Source of the DNA: Hanleya hanleyi
Lineage: Eukaryota; Mollusca; Polyplacophora; Lepidopleurida; Hanleyidae
DNA length: 64,000 bases
Assembly (NCBI GenBank): GCA_036873755.1
Contig: JAVTVY010020476.1
Coordinates: 1-64,000 of the forward strand
Reading direction: 5' to 3'
The notes beneath the pieces were generated by a model. That model did no database searches and was not told the origin of the DNA. It saw nothing but the letters and a program-made list of their open reading frames with translations. Shown piece by piece: positions 1-11,092 of the stretch (positions within the stretch are counted from its first letter, which is position 1; the number at the start of each line of letters is the position of its first letter). The translations under genes were made by a program, and so were the position numbers.

Positions 1-1948
1 AGCTATTTTTTAGTCCATAATGAGAATATAATCAAGGTCCATAACCTTAAATCAAAAATTTTCAAGTGACTCCAAATTACAGCTCCAAATTAAATTAATT
101 CAAGGAGACAATCCTTGACACAATTTCATAAATCATGCTGCATGTTATTGTGGTTGCTCAAGAGAAAGTTTATCCACTCATCCGATCACAGTAAAATTGA
201 CAGTTGATTGAACGGTCAAATATCAGCTCAGTGAATCGAATGGCTACACAGCGGTGGGGAACAACATGATGTGAGAATCAATTATCCTATTAACAACAGT
301 AAACATGAAAAGAGTACATAAATGTTTATTCCACTTTAATCTCCACACTTCAATTTTTCGTCACTTCAGTGGATGCTGGTAGATACCCGTAAACTGAAAT
401 TGCGGGTATCCGTTTGGATACCCGTGAATTTCGACGAAAAGCAAGGCCTGCACGGTAAAATTGTGAAAATTTTGTAGTTCCACATTTCCCCCACCATTTG
501 TTCGTTTCACTCTCGATCTTGTTTTATTTGTTTGTCAGAATGAAAACGTTCTTTGATAATCCGAATGTTGAAGGTTTAGGCTTTTCAAAAATATATACAT
601 TTGGGCAAGTTTCACTCGAGGTGCTCGCGTAAAATGCTACATTGCAGACGGAGTGGGTTTTATTTGACGGTGAAGCAGCGATGTCGCCTTTTGGCGTCAC
701 TGGGGTTGGGGAGGCTCTAAGAAATTACGCCAAAAGTCGTCAACGGGGTTGAGACAGGGAATTATTTTGTCGCCTTTTGGCGTCATTGGTACCGAATGAG
801 TTAAAATGTCATGTTGTACTGTGTCGTACAGGCCCATTCTCGTGATGTGATTTGTAGCAACAACATGGTGGGGAATCCCCTGATTTGTAGCATGCACCTA
901 AATCACCTGTTCTCTTTCATACAGCTTGTACAATGTAACATGGGACCAAAATTATACTAGTGTTGTCACGATACAATATGCTACAAGTTACTACAGATCC
1001 CACAGTGAGAATCTTGTGAGAATGGGCATTTATGTACAACAATCGGATTGACGACCTATGACTCTTTGATACATGTTCCTTAAAGGTGAACTGCAAAGCT
1101 TTTAATTTTATCTAAAATGTTGCTTATATACATCTTGCCCAATGTGACATAACTTTTATACATTTTGGGGCAAATATATTTTGCAAAATTGTACTAATAA
1201 CAATATTTAAGTTATCCTGTTATAAATCCGTCTTGAAAACTTGCATCGCTTGTCTCTCTTGGTTTGTAGAACATTATGACGTTATAGCAGTCTCCTTCAT
1301 TCAAGTTTTATTTAAATGTGACGTCATGCTACATCGGATGAATGAGCGAGGACCACTACATGACGTCATGCCGTTCCGAAAACAACGGGAGGCAAGCGAT
1401 GACGTTTTTAGAAGTTCTGGCTCTCGTTTTCTAGTGGTATAAGTTTTGACTTCTCATATACCCAAAATAAAACAATAACCCACAGAACTATTACCACACA
1501 TATTTGTAACAACTATAGAAGTTCTTGTTTTATGACATTTTAACAAAACATTGGAAAGCTTTTCAGTTCACCTTTAACAATGTCGTACTGTGGCATTATG
1601 CAACAATCAGATCGACGTCCTATGACACTTTGATATATTTCCATTAAAACGTTGTACTGTGACTTTATGCAACAATCCGATCAATGACATGCAATACGGC
1701 TCCTTGAATGATCTTTATCCATTAACTTCATTTATCGACTCAAACAAACAAAGACCACACTGACACTATGAACAGTTGCAGTGAGCTCTCATTCACGTTT
1801 CATACCCCAGTTCAACAGTAGAAAAGAACTAACTGGGATATATATCCCAATCAGAATAAAATAACCTGATTTTGGATATTTATTTTATACTTCCATATTA
1901 TTTCTTTGATAGGCATTTAGAAGTTGGTGTATTTAACACAATGCTATT

Positions 1949-2016
1949 ATTCTATGGATAACAACTTCTTTATTGCTGTTAAACTATTCTATGGATAACA
2001 ACTTCTTTATTGCTGT
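1949..2016. repeat. 31-bp direct duplication
   Basis: A 31-bp segment beginning ATTCTATGGATAACAACTTC occurs at 1949-1979 and again at 1986-2016, identical and separated by 6 bp. It is a simple local tandem duplication. Confidence 0.9.
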
Positions 2017-2400
2017 GGAGCTATATTTCATTTCCATATTTTCAAGCTGACATATTTTGCTAGTTAATCTGTTCGTATCAAGACCTACAACAGTGGCGAG
2101 TGATGGGAAGTATACTGCAACAACAACAACACACAAAAAATACAGCACATTAATTGCAATATCACAGAGTATAATTTCAGCGAGAAAAATTCAGAAAACT
2201 TTTCAATGGCATTGGCAGTTTTGGGAAGAAGATTCTATCTTTTTTTGTAGTTTGGATGTCGAAATTTGCCATTGCCGTTTAATATGAATATCGGTCAAAA
2301 TATCCCAATTAGGATATATTTCAATATCCAAACTTTGGTTTAATATCGCAAGTGGGATATATATCTCAGTTCGTCCTTTGCTCTGACCTGTTCAACTCCT

Positions 2401-2477
2401 GGAACACGTAGCCAAGTTGGCATGGCTTCTTTCGTTCCTACACTGTAGAACGACATGTCAACTTGGCTACGGAACAC
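2401..2477. repeat. 63-bp hairpin with 7-bp direct flanks
   Basis: Arms 2408-2424 and 2454-2470 are inverted copies matching at 16 of 17 positions. The hairpin is bracketed on both sides by GGAACAC (2401-2407 and 2471-2477). The pattern resembles a miniature inverted-repeat element with a target duplication, but at 63 bp it could also be chance or a small fold-back duplication. Confidence 0.55.
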
Positions 2478-3665
2478 AGAGAGCTAGCGATGATATAACT
2501 GTCATTCAACTAGGAATTCTAAATTATATTTCTGATAATCATCATCATTGAAAAGTTACATATGTACAAATTATGCCAGCTTGATGCAAAAAACAGATGA
2601 AAACACCAAACTTGATAGTACATGTAAGTCACACAAACTGAACTGAATTTTGCATCATTTGGGATGTCCCTGACATGTGCACAAGTGCATAGTTCCAAAT
2701 TAAAGTGGATTTGAAGACCATCAACACTTTTTTAATTAACTGAATGATCATTTGTTCCGTACGCGACTGGGTCATTTTGCGAAATTTATAAATTCGCCTC
2801 TGTCTTCAGTTTTCTTTTTTCAGCATTCCCTTGCATTCATCGCACTCGAACTGGCACTTCGTTTGTTGTTCTTCGACCAGATCAGAAAGACATAATCACC
2901 TTGAGGGTTAACGCCACGACTACAAATATTGCATATATTGAGCACTTATGTTAACTATTCGAACATAAACCAACTTACCTAGCCTAGAACACGCTGAAAC
3001 CACAAGAAAAGTACTCCAAATTTGCAGTAGGTAGCTCCTTCGGCTACCCCATTCCGCCATCTTTATGTTCCGACTATGACCCTTAGCCCGTGACGTCACG
3101 GCTGTTCCCGGCAGCGGCTGACCCCTCAGCGAAAGAGGACAACACTCGAGAATTTGAGGAAAAACAAACAGAAACTAATCATGGAAAATAAAGGATTACA
3201 TTAGTCTGAACATGGTCAAACACCGAGAGAAATATCGACGGTAGGAAGAATAAGATACAAGATATGCCAAGAATACTATTACTAAATAGAAAAATACATT
3301 GTCCCAAAAATAAAGGGTTCTCAATGCTTCGAAGGCTTTAAAGTCCAAAGAGTTATGTACCTTGCTTTGAGACGGCCAAATCGGATACAAAACCGATTAA
3401 TTTTGATGCTTCCAATATTTGTAGATATATTCACCCTCGTGATTCAAACAGAACTCTGCTGGAAAATAAGTCGTTGCCAGAAGTCGGTGAGATGTGAACC
3501 TAACACTGTTGGGAACTATTCGATGACCTGTGTCTTCGTGGTCTCGAAATTGGGATTATATTCAAATATCGAGGCATTTGAATGGTTGCATAAAATAACA
3601 TAAGGTGAATAGTACTTTATCTAAATCAGTGGATTTGAACTCCTGTACGAGGGTCTCTTTAGCTT

Positions 3666-3697
3666 TAGCCCTCACGAGTATGAGGCTCGTGAGGGCT
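3666..3697. repeat. Short perfect hairpin
   Basis: TAGCCCTCACGAG (3666-3678) and CTCGTGAGGGCTA (3685-3697) are perfect 13-bp inverted arms around a 6-nt loop. No gene or poly-T tract is associated with it. Confidence 0.7.
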
Positions 3698-4539
3698 ATG
3701 TATTATTTAGCTAGGGTCTCTTTGGCAGAAATTTCCACACGCATACTTTCCGTGACATTTTTTCATGAAAGAAACACATTCAAAATTGTCGTTTGCTTGA
3801 AAACACTGACCAACGTCGGTATCCATCTCCCGTATTTAGCATACAGCAATAGTTCTGTCATATTTATCGATATTTCAGTTTCAATTTCAGAGGCACAACG
3901 TCCTTTGGCGGATAACGGCACACGACTCTGCTGAGAAAACGAGGCGGTTACAGGCCAGCATTTCTTGAGTTTACTTATTAAGGGGGTCGTTCGCACACAA
4001 CGATATCCCCCCACGACAACGCCCTTGGGTAAACAAAATGAAAATTAAGACGAAAATCTAGCAATATGATGTCAAAATCGACGCAAGCACACACGTCGCG
4101 ATAATCTGAGATGTTACCGGGAGCTATTCTCCAACTTAAAAATCATAAATTTATTTATATCGATGACTTATGTGTCCAGGCAGGAATAAGCAATGCAACT
4201 ATATTCGGACAGGCGTATTCTGTTATAAAAGGTACCACTGTCTACTCATCGATGACAGACTCGCATTTTTGTTTTTAATTTTTGTTTGTAGAAGCTAATA
4301 ATTCCAAAATGTATATACAATTATCACAAGAAAACACACAATTGATTGAAAGCATAATGAAATATCAATGCAAAATTCATTTATGTGAATTTTAAGAGCA
4401 ATAATAAGGTGTAGTTAACGTCATTATGTCAAATGACGTTAGTAACAGTTTTGGTGTTCTAAATCCATTACACATTTCGGCTTTATTTGAATCCTTCGAG
4501 ATAGTCACATTACTCATTCCCTTGGACATTTTGAGATCA

Positions 4540-5920
4540 CCCTAGAGAAACAGCAGTAGATACTGCAGGTTGCAGCATTACTGTAAATCAGCTCTAACCC
4601 AACTGTACACCTACTGCCTCCTTACATTTGAGATGCAGTTGAACGCTGCACTTCAAATGCAAGACTTACCGCCAATTTGTGGTACTACTGCGCGTCAACT
4701 GCAGAAACTCCGATTTCTGCCAATCTTTTCATTAAACTTACTGCAGATCTGCTGCAAAAACTTGGTAGACATATTATAGAATGGAACTACACTGCATGCC
4801 AGATGCAAAATCTTAGGTTTGGTTACTCAAACAGCTGTCCTCCTACTGCAGAAACTTTGACATATATATATATAATTACTGCACATTTCTGCAGCTGTAA
4901 GTCTGCTGCAGAAACTTGTGCCCATTTTGCCAAAGTGTGATAATTGTATACACTTTGGAATTCCTGATAATATACTATAGTGTAGGCCTATTTCAATATT
5001 CCGCTAACAAGCTGACAGTGAATATATGTAGTGTAGTTACATGTAGCCACAAAAATGGCATTTGAAAACAAGAAAACAATTATCTTCACAATTTGACACC
5101 AATAAATTAAACTAGAATGTGGCCAAACATACACTGATTCATATAATCATATCAATTATTCATTACATACTGTTGTTTAATTTACAGAATGATTATTGTT
5201 ACTTCTCATGACAGAATCTTGTGCAACCGGCACCTTTGTATTCAGAATACCAAAATATATTCCGCGAGATAAATCAGTTGTCAAACCAATGCCGATTGGC
5301 CTAGATTGTAAGTAAATTTTACAGTTGATCTGCAGCGATACTGCGTAGATCTCCACTGCAAGTTGCTTCCGTATTCGGTATCCATCATACTGTTTGCAGG
5401 TTTACTGCTGTTGACTACTGTATGTCTGCTGCAACTTAATTGAAATAATTGGGACGGCTGCAGATCCGCTGCAAAATGTAACAGCTGTAATGCAGTAGTA
5501 ATTTGCATACCTGGCTCCGCCTCACTAATACAGGTACTGCAGTTGAGGTGGAGTAGTAATTAACAAAATTGGGACGGCTGCAGATCTACTAAAACCATAA
5601 TGTTGTGTATGTAATTTTGTCCAGTTCACTTGCAGTAGGTTTATTGTTTTGGTGGGGAATTTAAGCCGTACGACGTCGGGTATTACAGGTTACTTTTCCT
5701 GAGTGTTCTTGCATTCACCAGGTTTACTCCATCAGACGTCCACGATGTTCATCCAGTTGTCAAACCAATGCCGATTGGCCTAGATTGTTATAGTACTGTA
5801 TTACAAATGCACTGTCAACTGCATCACAGATGCACTGTCAACTGCATCACAGCTGTGCATGCTACTGTAGTACTAGTGCTGTATCTCTACGTTTAGTACT
5901 GCTGTAAAGTAGCTGTAGGT
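4540..5920. repeat. CTGCAG/TACTGC-rich degenerate repeat region
   Basis: CTGCAG, TACTGC and CTGCTGC words recur densely in both orientations, with little else in common. A 35-bp segment at 5275-5309 recurs identically at 5754-5788, and a segment starting AATTGGGACGGCTGCAGAT occurs at about 5448 and 5568. This looks like an old, locally duplicated low-complexity repeat. I cannot assign a family. Confidence 0.5.
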
Positions 5921-6610
5921 TTACTCCTGGTTCGTAAGGGCAGTTGTCTGTCACAGGTGTGCTTTGAAATCTAAAAGAATGACAGTGAACAAAAATGACG
6001 TTAGCAACACAAATGACGTTAGCAACATTTTTCCTGGTGCTCAAAAGTATGTTTACTCATTACAAGATTAGGTAATTTTTGTGTACCAGCTTGTTTGCAA
6101 GCGTACTCTTATCCCTACCATTTCTAAGACCCTGTGTATGTTTCTTGGACTAAAAAACGGTGTTTGCATTTGTCTAACGCCATCTACCTTGACAGATCTG
6201 ACGTTTAGACACCAATTTTATTTCACTATAATATATAATGATTCCCGTTTGCCCTATTTTTTTACTAGCTTGATGAGTAATGTAATGGTTATAGCAGATT
6301 TTATACCTAACTATGACGAAGCACAACACACAGTTCTGAAGCATTTCGAATTTGACCTCTTGGACTTTTACGCGGTATCAAAGCTCTTAAAATCTCAAAA
6401 GATATATTCCAGATGGATACTGTCTGTCTCACATTTCGAAGGAACAAGTTTTTCGACAATATATCGGAGCCAATTTTTGTCACAGCATAGAGTATAATTT
6501 ATATTTTAAAATTTCATGTAGTCCAAGAAAATTTTCAATACCTCATACGCTATAATTTTTCAAAGCACAACGACGTCAGGCTTGCAATATTTTAGCCGTC
6601 AAGCATGGAT

Positions 6611-6696
6611 CATCTTCATCACAGCAAGCAAATTTCTACGTTCCCACTTCAGATTCGAAGTGGGAACGTAGAAATTGGCTTGGTGAAATGAAGATG
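6611..6696. repeat. 86-bp stem-loop
   Basis: Two 40-nt arms (6611-6650 and 6657-6696) pair with about four mismatches around a 6-nt loop; the inner 20 bp pair perfectly. It could be a tiny MITE or a hairpin RNA precursor. The 6-nt loop and near-perfect stem are atypical for an animal pre-miRNA, so no function is assigned. Confidence 0.6.
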
Positions 6697-7419
6697 GCAT
6701 GGACTGGCATCTATGACGTCGTATTTCACATGGAAAATGATGTTCTCAAGGGCTTCTAAAACTAAATGTTTGCTGGAAAGTTTTCAACTGAGTAGCTTCT
6801 CTCGTCCAAGTCATACGCACGCTAGGACAACGAAGCCTGACTTGGGCATCGATTCCTCATCCACTGTACTTTGATCGAAAATGTCCCAGTAATGTTTGAT
6901 TCCAACCCATCTTAAGACGGTCGATGTCCAAGTCTACTACCACTGTTACTTGGAGACTACGATGCAAATATATACAATATCTAGTACATATGTGATATCT
7001 TAATCTATAGTTTGTAAGCAGTTACATGAGTTCTTATTCAGCGAAAGAGTATTTTTATCTATAGCATGGGGCTTTCTACAGTATTTCATGCAGTAAAATG
7101 AAATTGGAATTTAGTTGGCAAAAGATGGAGTTGGTCGGAGCTGTAAGCGCACGTTAAACTGCACCGGTAATCTATATGTCAATTGTTTTATTTTCAGAAA
7201 AAGTGTTTCGAAAAAGACATAGAGAGCCCATTGTTTGCAGTGACTATACAGTTTCCACGTAAGGTCCATGCAATAGCACATGGGGGTGTTGCTAATTCTG
7301 CGGAAATGTTCCTGCATGGTTACAATATCAAAATAATGAAGAGATGCCTCCTGAGTTCTCAAACCACAAGTCCACAATTCTTCTGCGATTCTAACCTGGA
7401 ATTCAGAACAGAAAAATTA

Positions 7420-7685
7420 AACATTTATAAACAATGTTAGTATTTATTATCAAATCAAACCTGCTATTGCTATGCCTTATATCCTTTGCAGAATAAAAGT
7501 TATCTCTCTTTAAGAAGCTCAGCTGGTTTACTCTGCGCATGTGCCCCATGAATACTTCCTCTTTTCTACTGCAGCCTGTAGGTGTGTTTGTACAAGGCCG
7601 TAGAGTGAGGGGATGGATGGGCTGGGCAATCAAAGCAATAGCACGTTTGATTTGATAATAAATACTAACATTGTTTATAAACGTT
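7420..7685. repeat. Inverted repeat overlapping the left DIRS terminus
   Basis: About 7420-7470 and about 7640-7685 are inverted copies that share TATAAACAATGTTAGTATTT. The inner part of the left arm belongs to the DIRS terminal repeat, and 7689-7723 repeats its outer edge again (CACCTGCTATTGCTATGC). This arrangement suggests rearrangement at the element edge. Confidence 0.6.
7442..7575. repeat. Left inverted terminal repeat of the DIRS element
   Basis: The reverse complement of 13501-13650 with scattered substitutions. It shares CAGCTGGTTTACTCTGCGC and GTGCCCCATGAATACT. Confidence 0.85.
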
Positions 7686-8130
7686 TAATATTTATTGCTC
7701 AAATCTTCACCTGCTATTGCTATGCAACACTACCAACAGATGGAGGTAGGGACCTCGGCCTTGTTGTAGTTTCTGAGTTCATGCAGAGTAACCGCTGGGA
7801 TGATCGTGGATGTGGCACACTAATTTACTCGACAGAGAGAACCCGGGTCGTAGAGACGCTGTGGGTACTGGTGGAGTAAAACCAGTAGACGGTAAGAAGG
7901 ATCATGTACATACCAGGCATCTGAATCCGAATACTAGGTGACCATCTTATACCATTGTAATCGCCGTCTCACACCATCTCTCTGTAGTCCCTTCGCCACT
8001 GACACGAATGTACCTAAATAATACTCACCGATGTGTCGGGTCTTGTTAGCTGTCTTGTAAGCTGGCTGGCTGGCTTGCTGCGGCGATCGGAGCTACCCCT
8101 CCCCCCCCCCTCCCCTTTTCGTTTGGAAAA

Positions 8131-9358
8131 CTAATGGACCACATGCTGGGCAGCTACCAGCGGCCCTAGCGTGGCCACTCTATCTGATTGTACTGACATG
8201 TCTCTCAGATAGTAGTCGGTAAAAGTCGAATAGGCACTCCAAGCACAGGATTGGAAAATGTCATCCAAGGATAAGTTCTTCCATAATGGCCATGATGTAG
8301 CGATGGCAAGTATTTCATGGGAAGAAGCTGAGGCCAGAAGTGGGGAAGCATCAAGGGCGAGTTGATATGTCCACTTTTTGGTCTTCTTCAACCAAGAGGC
8401 CACCGTGTTCTTGGTGATGTCACAAGCTGCAGCTGGCTGAAGAGAGAGAAATAACAGTCGACGAGACCCCCGAACTGGGTCGGTACGAGTGAGGTAGTGA
8501 CGTATTGCTTGTACTGGACATAACAGGATGTCGTCATCAAAGCCACGAACGAAGTCTGTTAATGCTGGAATAGAATACAGACGTTGAGCACAAGGACCTT
8601 GGCGCACAGTCTCATTTTTGGCGACGAACTCTGGAATGGGACGGAAAGAGATGCGAGACCAAGCTTTAATAGAAGCTGACTGTAGGGGTTCGAAAGGTGG
8701 AAGAAGAAGAGCGCTAAGAATCACCCCAATATCTCACTTCGGTAACAGTTGTCGGGTACGGCGAGACTGTAAGGCGAAGGCACGTAGGAGAGCAGAGATG
8801 TCATTCAGGCTAATGTCGATGCCCGTCGAAAGACGTAAAACCCTGGCTAAAGCTGACCGGTACCCCTCAATGGTGCTGATTTGAAACTTCCTATCTCGGT
8901 GTAGGTGAAGGAGGAAGTCCGCTACTATGGGAAGAGAGGCAGTGTCGGGATCGATGCCTCGGGACTCGGCACCAGGAGACGAACTATGTCCACTTAGACT
9001 GATAGAGCTGTGACGTGGATGATCGATTGGCTGCAACCATCGTCTCTGCAACTTCTGCTGAAAACCCTTGGTCTGTGAGTGCACCCTGGATAGTCTGTAG
9101 ACGTGTAAGTTGAGCCACTGGGGGTTGTGGTGGATTAACTCGTGAGGTTGACGCAACAGGGTGGGCCAAGCTGGTAGGCGGCGTGGTGGGCGGTGAGAAG
9201 AGGAACCAGAGCCGGAAACTACGATCGACGAGGCCACCACGGGGCAACGAGCAGGATGACGCAGTCTTGCTGAGCAATCTTTTGTAGAACTTCCTGAAGC
9301 AGGGCAATGGGAGGGTAAGCATATGCAAGGAAGTTGTCCCAGCTGATCGATAGAGCAT
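8131..9358 (-). pseudogene. DIRS tyrosine recombinase, frameshifted and catalytically damaged
   Basis: The product is spread over three frames. 9358-8984 gives the N-terminal segment (TIQGALTDQGFSAEVAETMV). About 9000-8734 gives the SAM-like DNA-binding part (ISTIEGYRSALARVLRL). 8724-8131 gives the catalytic domain (LLCPVQAIRHYLTRT, RGSRRLLF, ISTF-like STFTDYYLRDM). The presumed nucleophilic Tyr lies in STFTDYYL. The HxxR box expected around SHEILAIATSW has Leu in place of Arg, and the first conserved Arg region (normally an RRSE-like motif) is not recognisable upstream. The family assignment is firm from gene order and the C-terminal domain. The enzyme should be dead. Confidence 0.75.
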
Positions 9359-11092
9359 CGATGGCGAAGGCTCGAGGGTCCAGAATCAGGCTGACGAAGA
9401 GAGAGAGCTGTGCATTGTTCCTCGTCGCAAACAGGTCGATCAAGGGGGACTCCCAGATGCTGATGATGCGTTGGAAAATCCGCGGATGAAGCTGCCATTC
9501 GGTTTGAAGCACGGTGTCGGGACGAGAAAGGCGATCTGCTAAGACATTGAGCCGACCCGGAACATGGCGAGCGGTGAGAGGGCAGTGATGTAGTAGAGCC
9601 CAGTCGAAGAGGGTCCAAACCAGACGAAATGTTGAGTAAGATCGGGTGGTACCCATCTTGTTAATGTGAGCAATGGCGGTTGAGTTGTCCGTTGCGCCCA
9701 GAAGGGACGAATTCACGAGAAGAAAACTCCAATGCTGAGCTGCTAGGAAGACTGCCTTCATCTCCAGAAGGTTGATATGAAGTCTGATATCCGACATCGA
9801 CCATCTGCCGGACACCTCTAGGTCGTCTAGATGGGCTCCCCAACCTGACTCGGTAGCATCGGTGTAGAGATGGTAATCTGGAGTCGGTGATAGGAAAGCC
9901 CGGATGACATTGTGACGGGACTGCCACCAAATCAGATGTGGATGTAGAGACGTCAACACCGGAACTTGAGGATTGAGGGATGACATCTGAAGGTATGGAA
10001 GAAGATGGTACTGCAGCGGCCGAACTTGGAGACGCCCGTAATGAGTAAGGTCCTGCGTGGATGTGAGTAGCCGTAGAAGACTTTGCCAAAGATGAAGGGG
10101 CTGAGAAGGCGATGACAAGAACTTTAGTACCAACGTCTGAAGTTTGGTCCACCGGTCTTCCGGAGGACGTACCAGTTGATGGATCGTGTCGAAGACTGCC
10201 CCAATGTAACGACGAAGTTGTGCTGGTACCAACTCTGACTTCTGAGGATGTGGAATGAACCCGAGATGTTGAAGGATGAGCAAAGTGAACTGGATCTGAG
10301 CGTTGAGAAGAGACTTGTCCGCCGCCCAAATGAGGATGTCGTCTATGTATACCTCGATGTGAATGCCCCGAAGATGGAGGAACGCCATGACTGGTGAAGT
10401 GGTCCGGGTGAAAAGCCATGGGGCGATGTTGACTCCGAACGGGAGGACTTGCCACTCGAATCGTCGATGGCCACGGTAAAATGTAGGAAACGGCGATGGC
10501 GAGGATGAATGTGTATATGGAGATATATGTCTTGCAAATCGATGGAGGCCAACCAATCCCGGTGATGTATGCCGGCCCGGATCGATGAAATCGACGTCAT
10601 CTTGAAATGAGGAGGTGGTGAAAGGTGGAGTTTGTTGAGCCGTCTTAGGTCGATGATCATACGCATTTGGTCGGAATCCTTCTTCGGAACTAGGAAGACA
10701 TGGCTGTAGAAACCGACGCTGTCCTCGACCTGAGGCAACTCTCTGACCGCACCCTTGGAGATGAGCGTGGTGAGAGATGAAAGAAGCGTCTGAACGTGTC
10801 CTGAGGGAACTGGCAGGAGTGAAGGACGAGGTCGGGAGATGCGCCTAGGCTGAGACTGGAAGTCGAAGAGGAATCCATTTTTTAATGTCTCGAGAACCCA
10901 GACGTCGTCTGTAATGAGCTGCCAATTCCCCCAGAAGTGCTGCAAACGGCCGCCGACGACATGATTACCGAAAGGACGGAAGGCGGGCAGATCAAAGTCT
11001 ATGACATGAGGATAGGGGATGGAATGCAGATAGCCACTTGTTGGAGGCACCTCTACCTCTAAAAAAGCTCCCATGCGTGGCGCGCCGACCAC
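9219..11092 (-). pseudogene. DIRS reverse transcriptase - RNase H, frameshifted
   Basis: The upstream frame (11092-10343) has the DIRS-style entry (GGRLQHFWGNWQ, then DDVWVLETLKNGF), the fingers region (FLVPKKDSDQMRMIIDLRRLN) and RT motif A (LASIDLQDIYLHI). The frame breaks near 10475-10500. The downstream frame (10556-9219) resumes with WQVLPFGVNIAP (motif B region), the catalytic YIDDIL box (motif C) and the thumb, then an RNase H domain starting YHLYTDATESGWGAHL. The AHINKMGT and ADRLSRPD segments fit the DIRS RNase H/connection region. The two metal-binding aspartates of YIDD are intact, but the frameshift between motifs A and B prevents one continuous enzyme. Confidence 0.85.

Larger units (their letters stand above)
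1..7419. other. Non-coding tract, no gene recognised
   Basis: AT-rich sequence with only short, featureless open frames. None has a recognisable domain, plausible splice sites or biased composition. The small structured repeats inside it are listed separately. The rest shows nothing I can name. Confidence 0.6.

Noticed and set aside
6081..6497. 138-codon plus-strand open frame
   Set aside because: No recognisable domain, no splice or promoter context, and low-complexity AT-rich sequence; likely chance.
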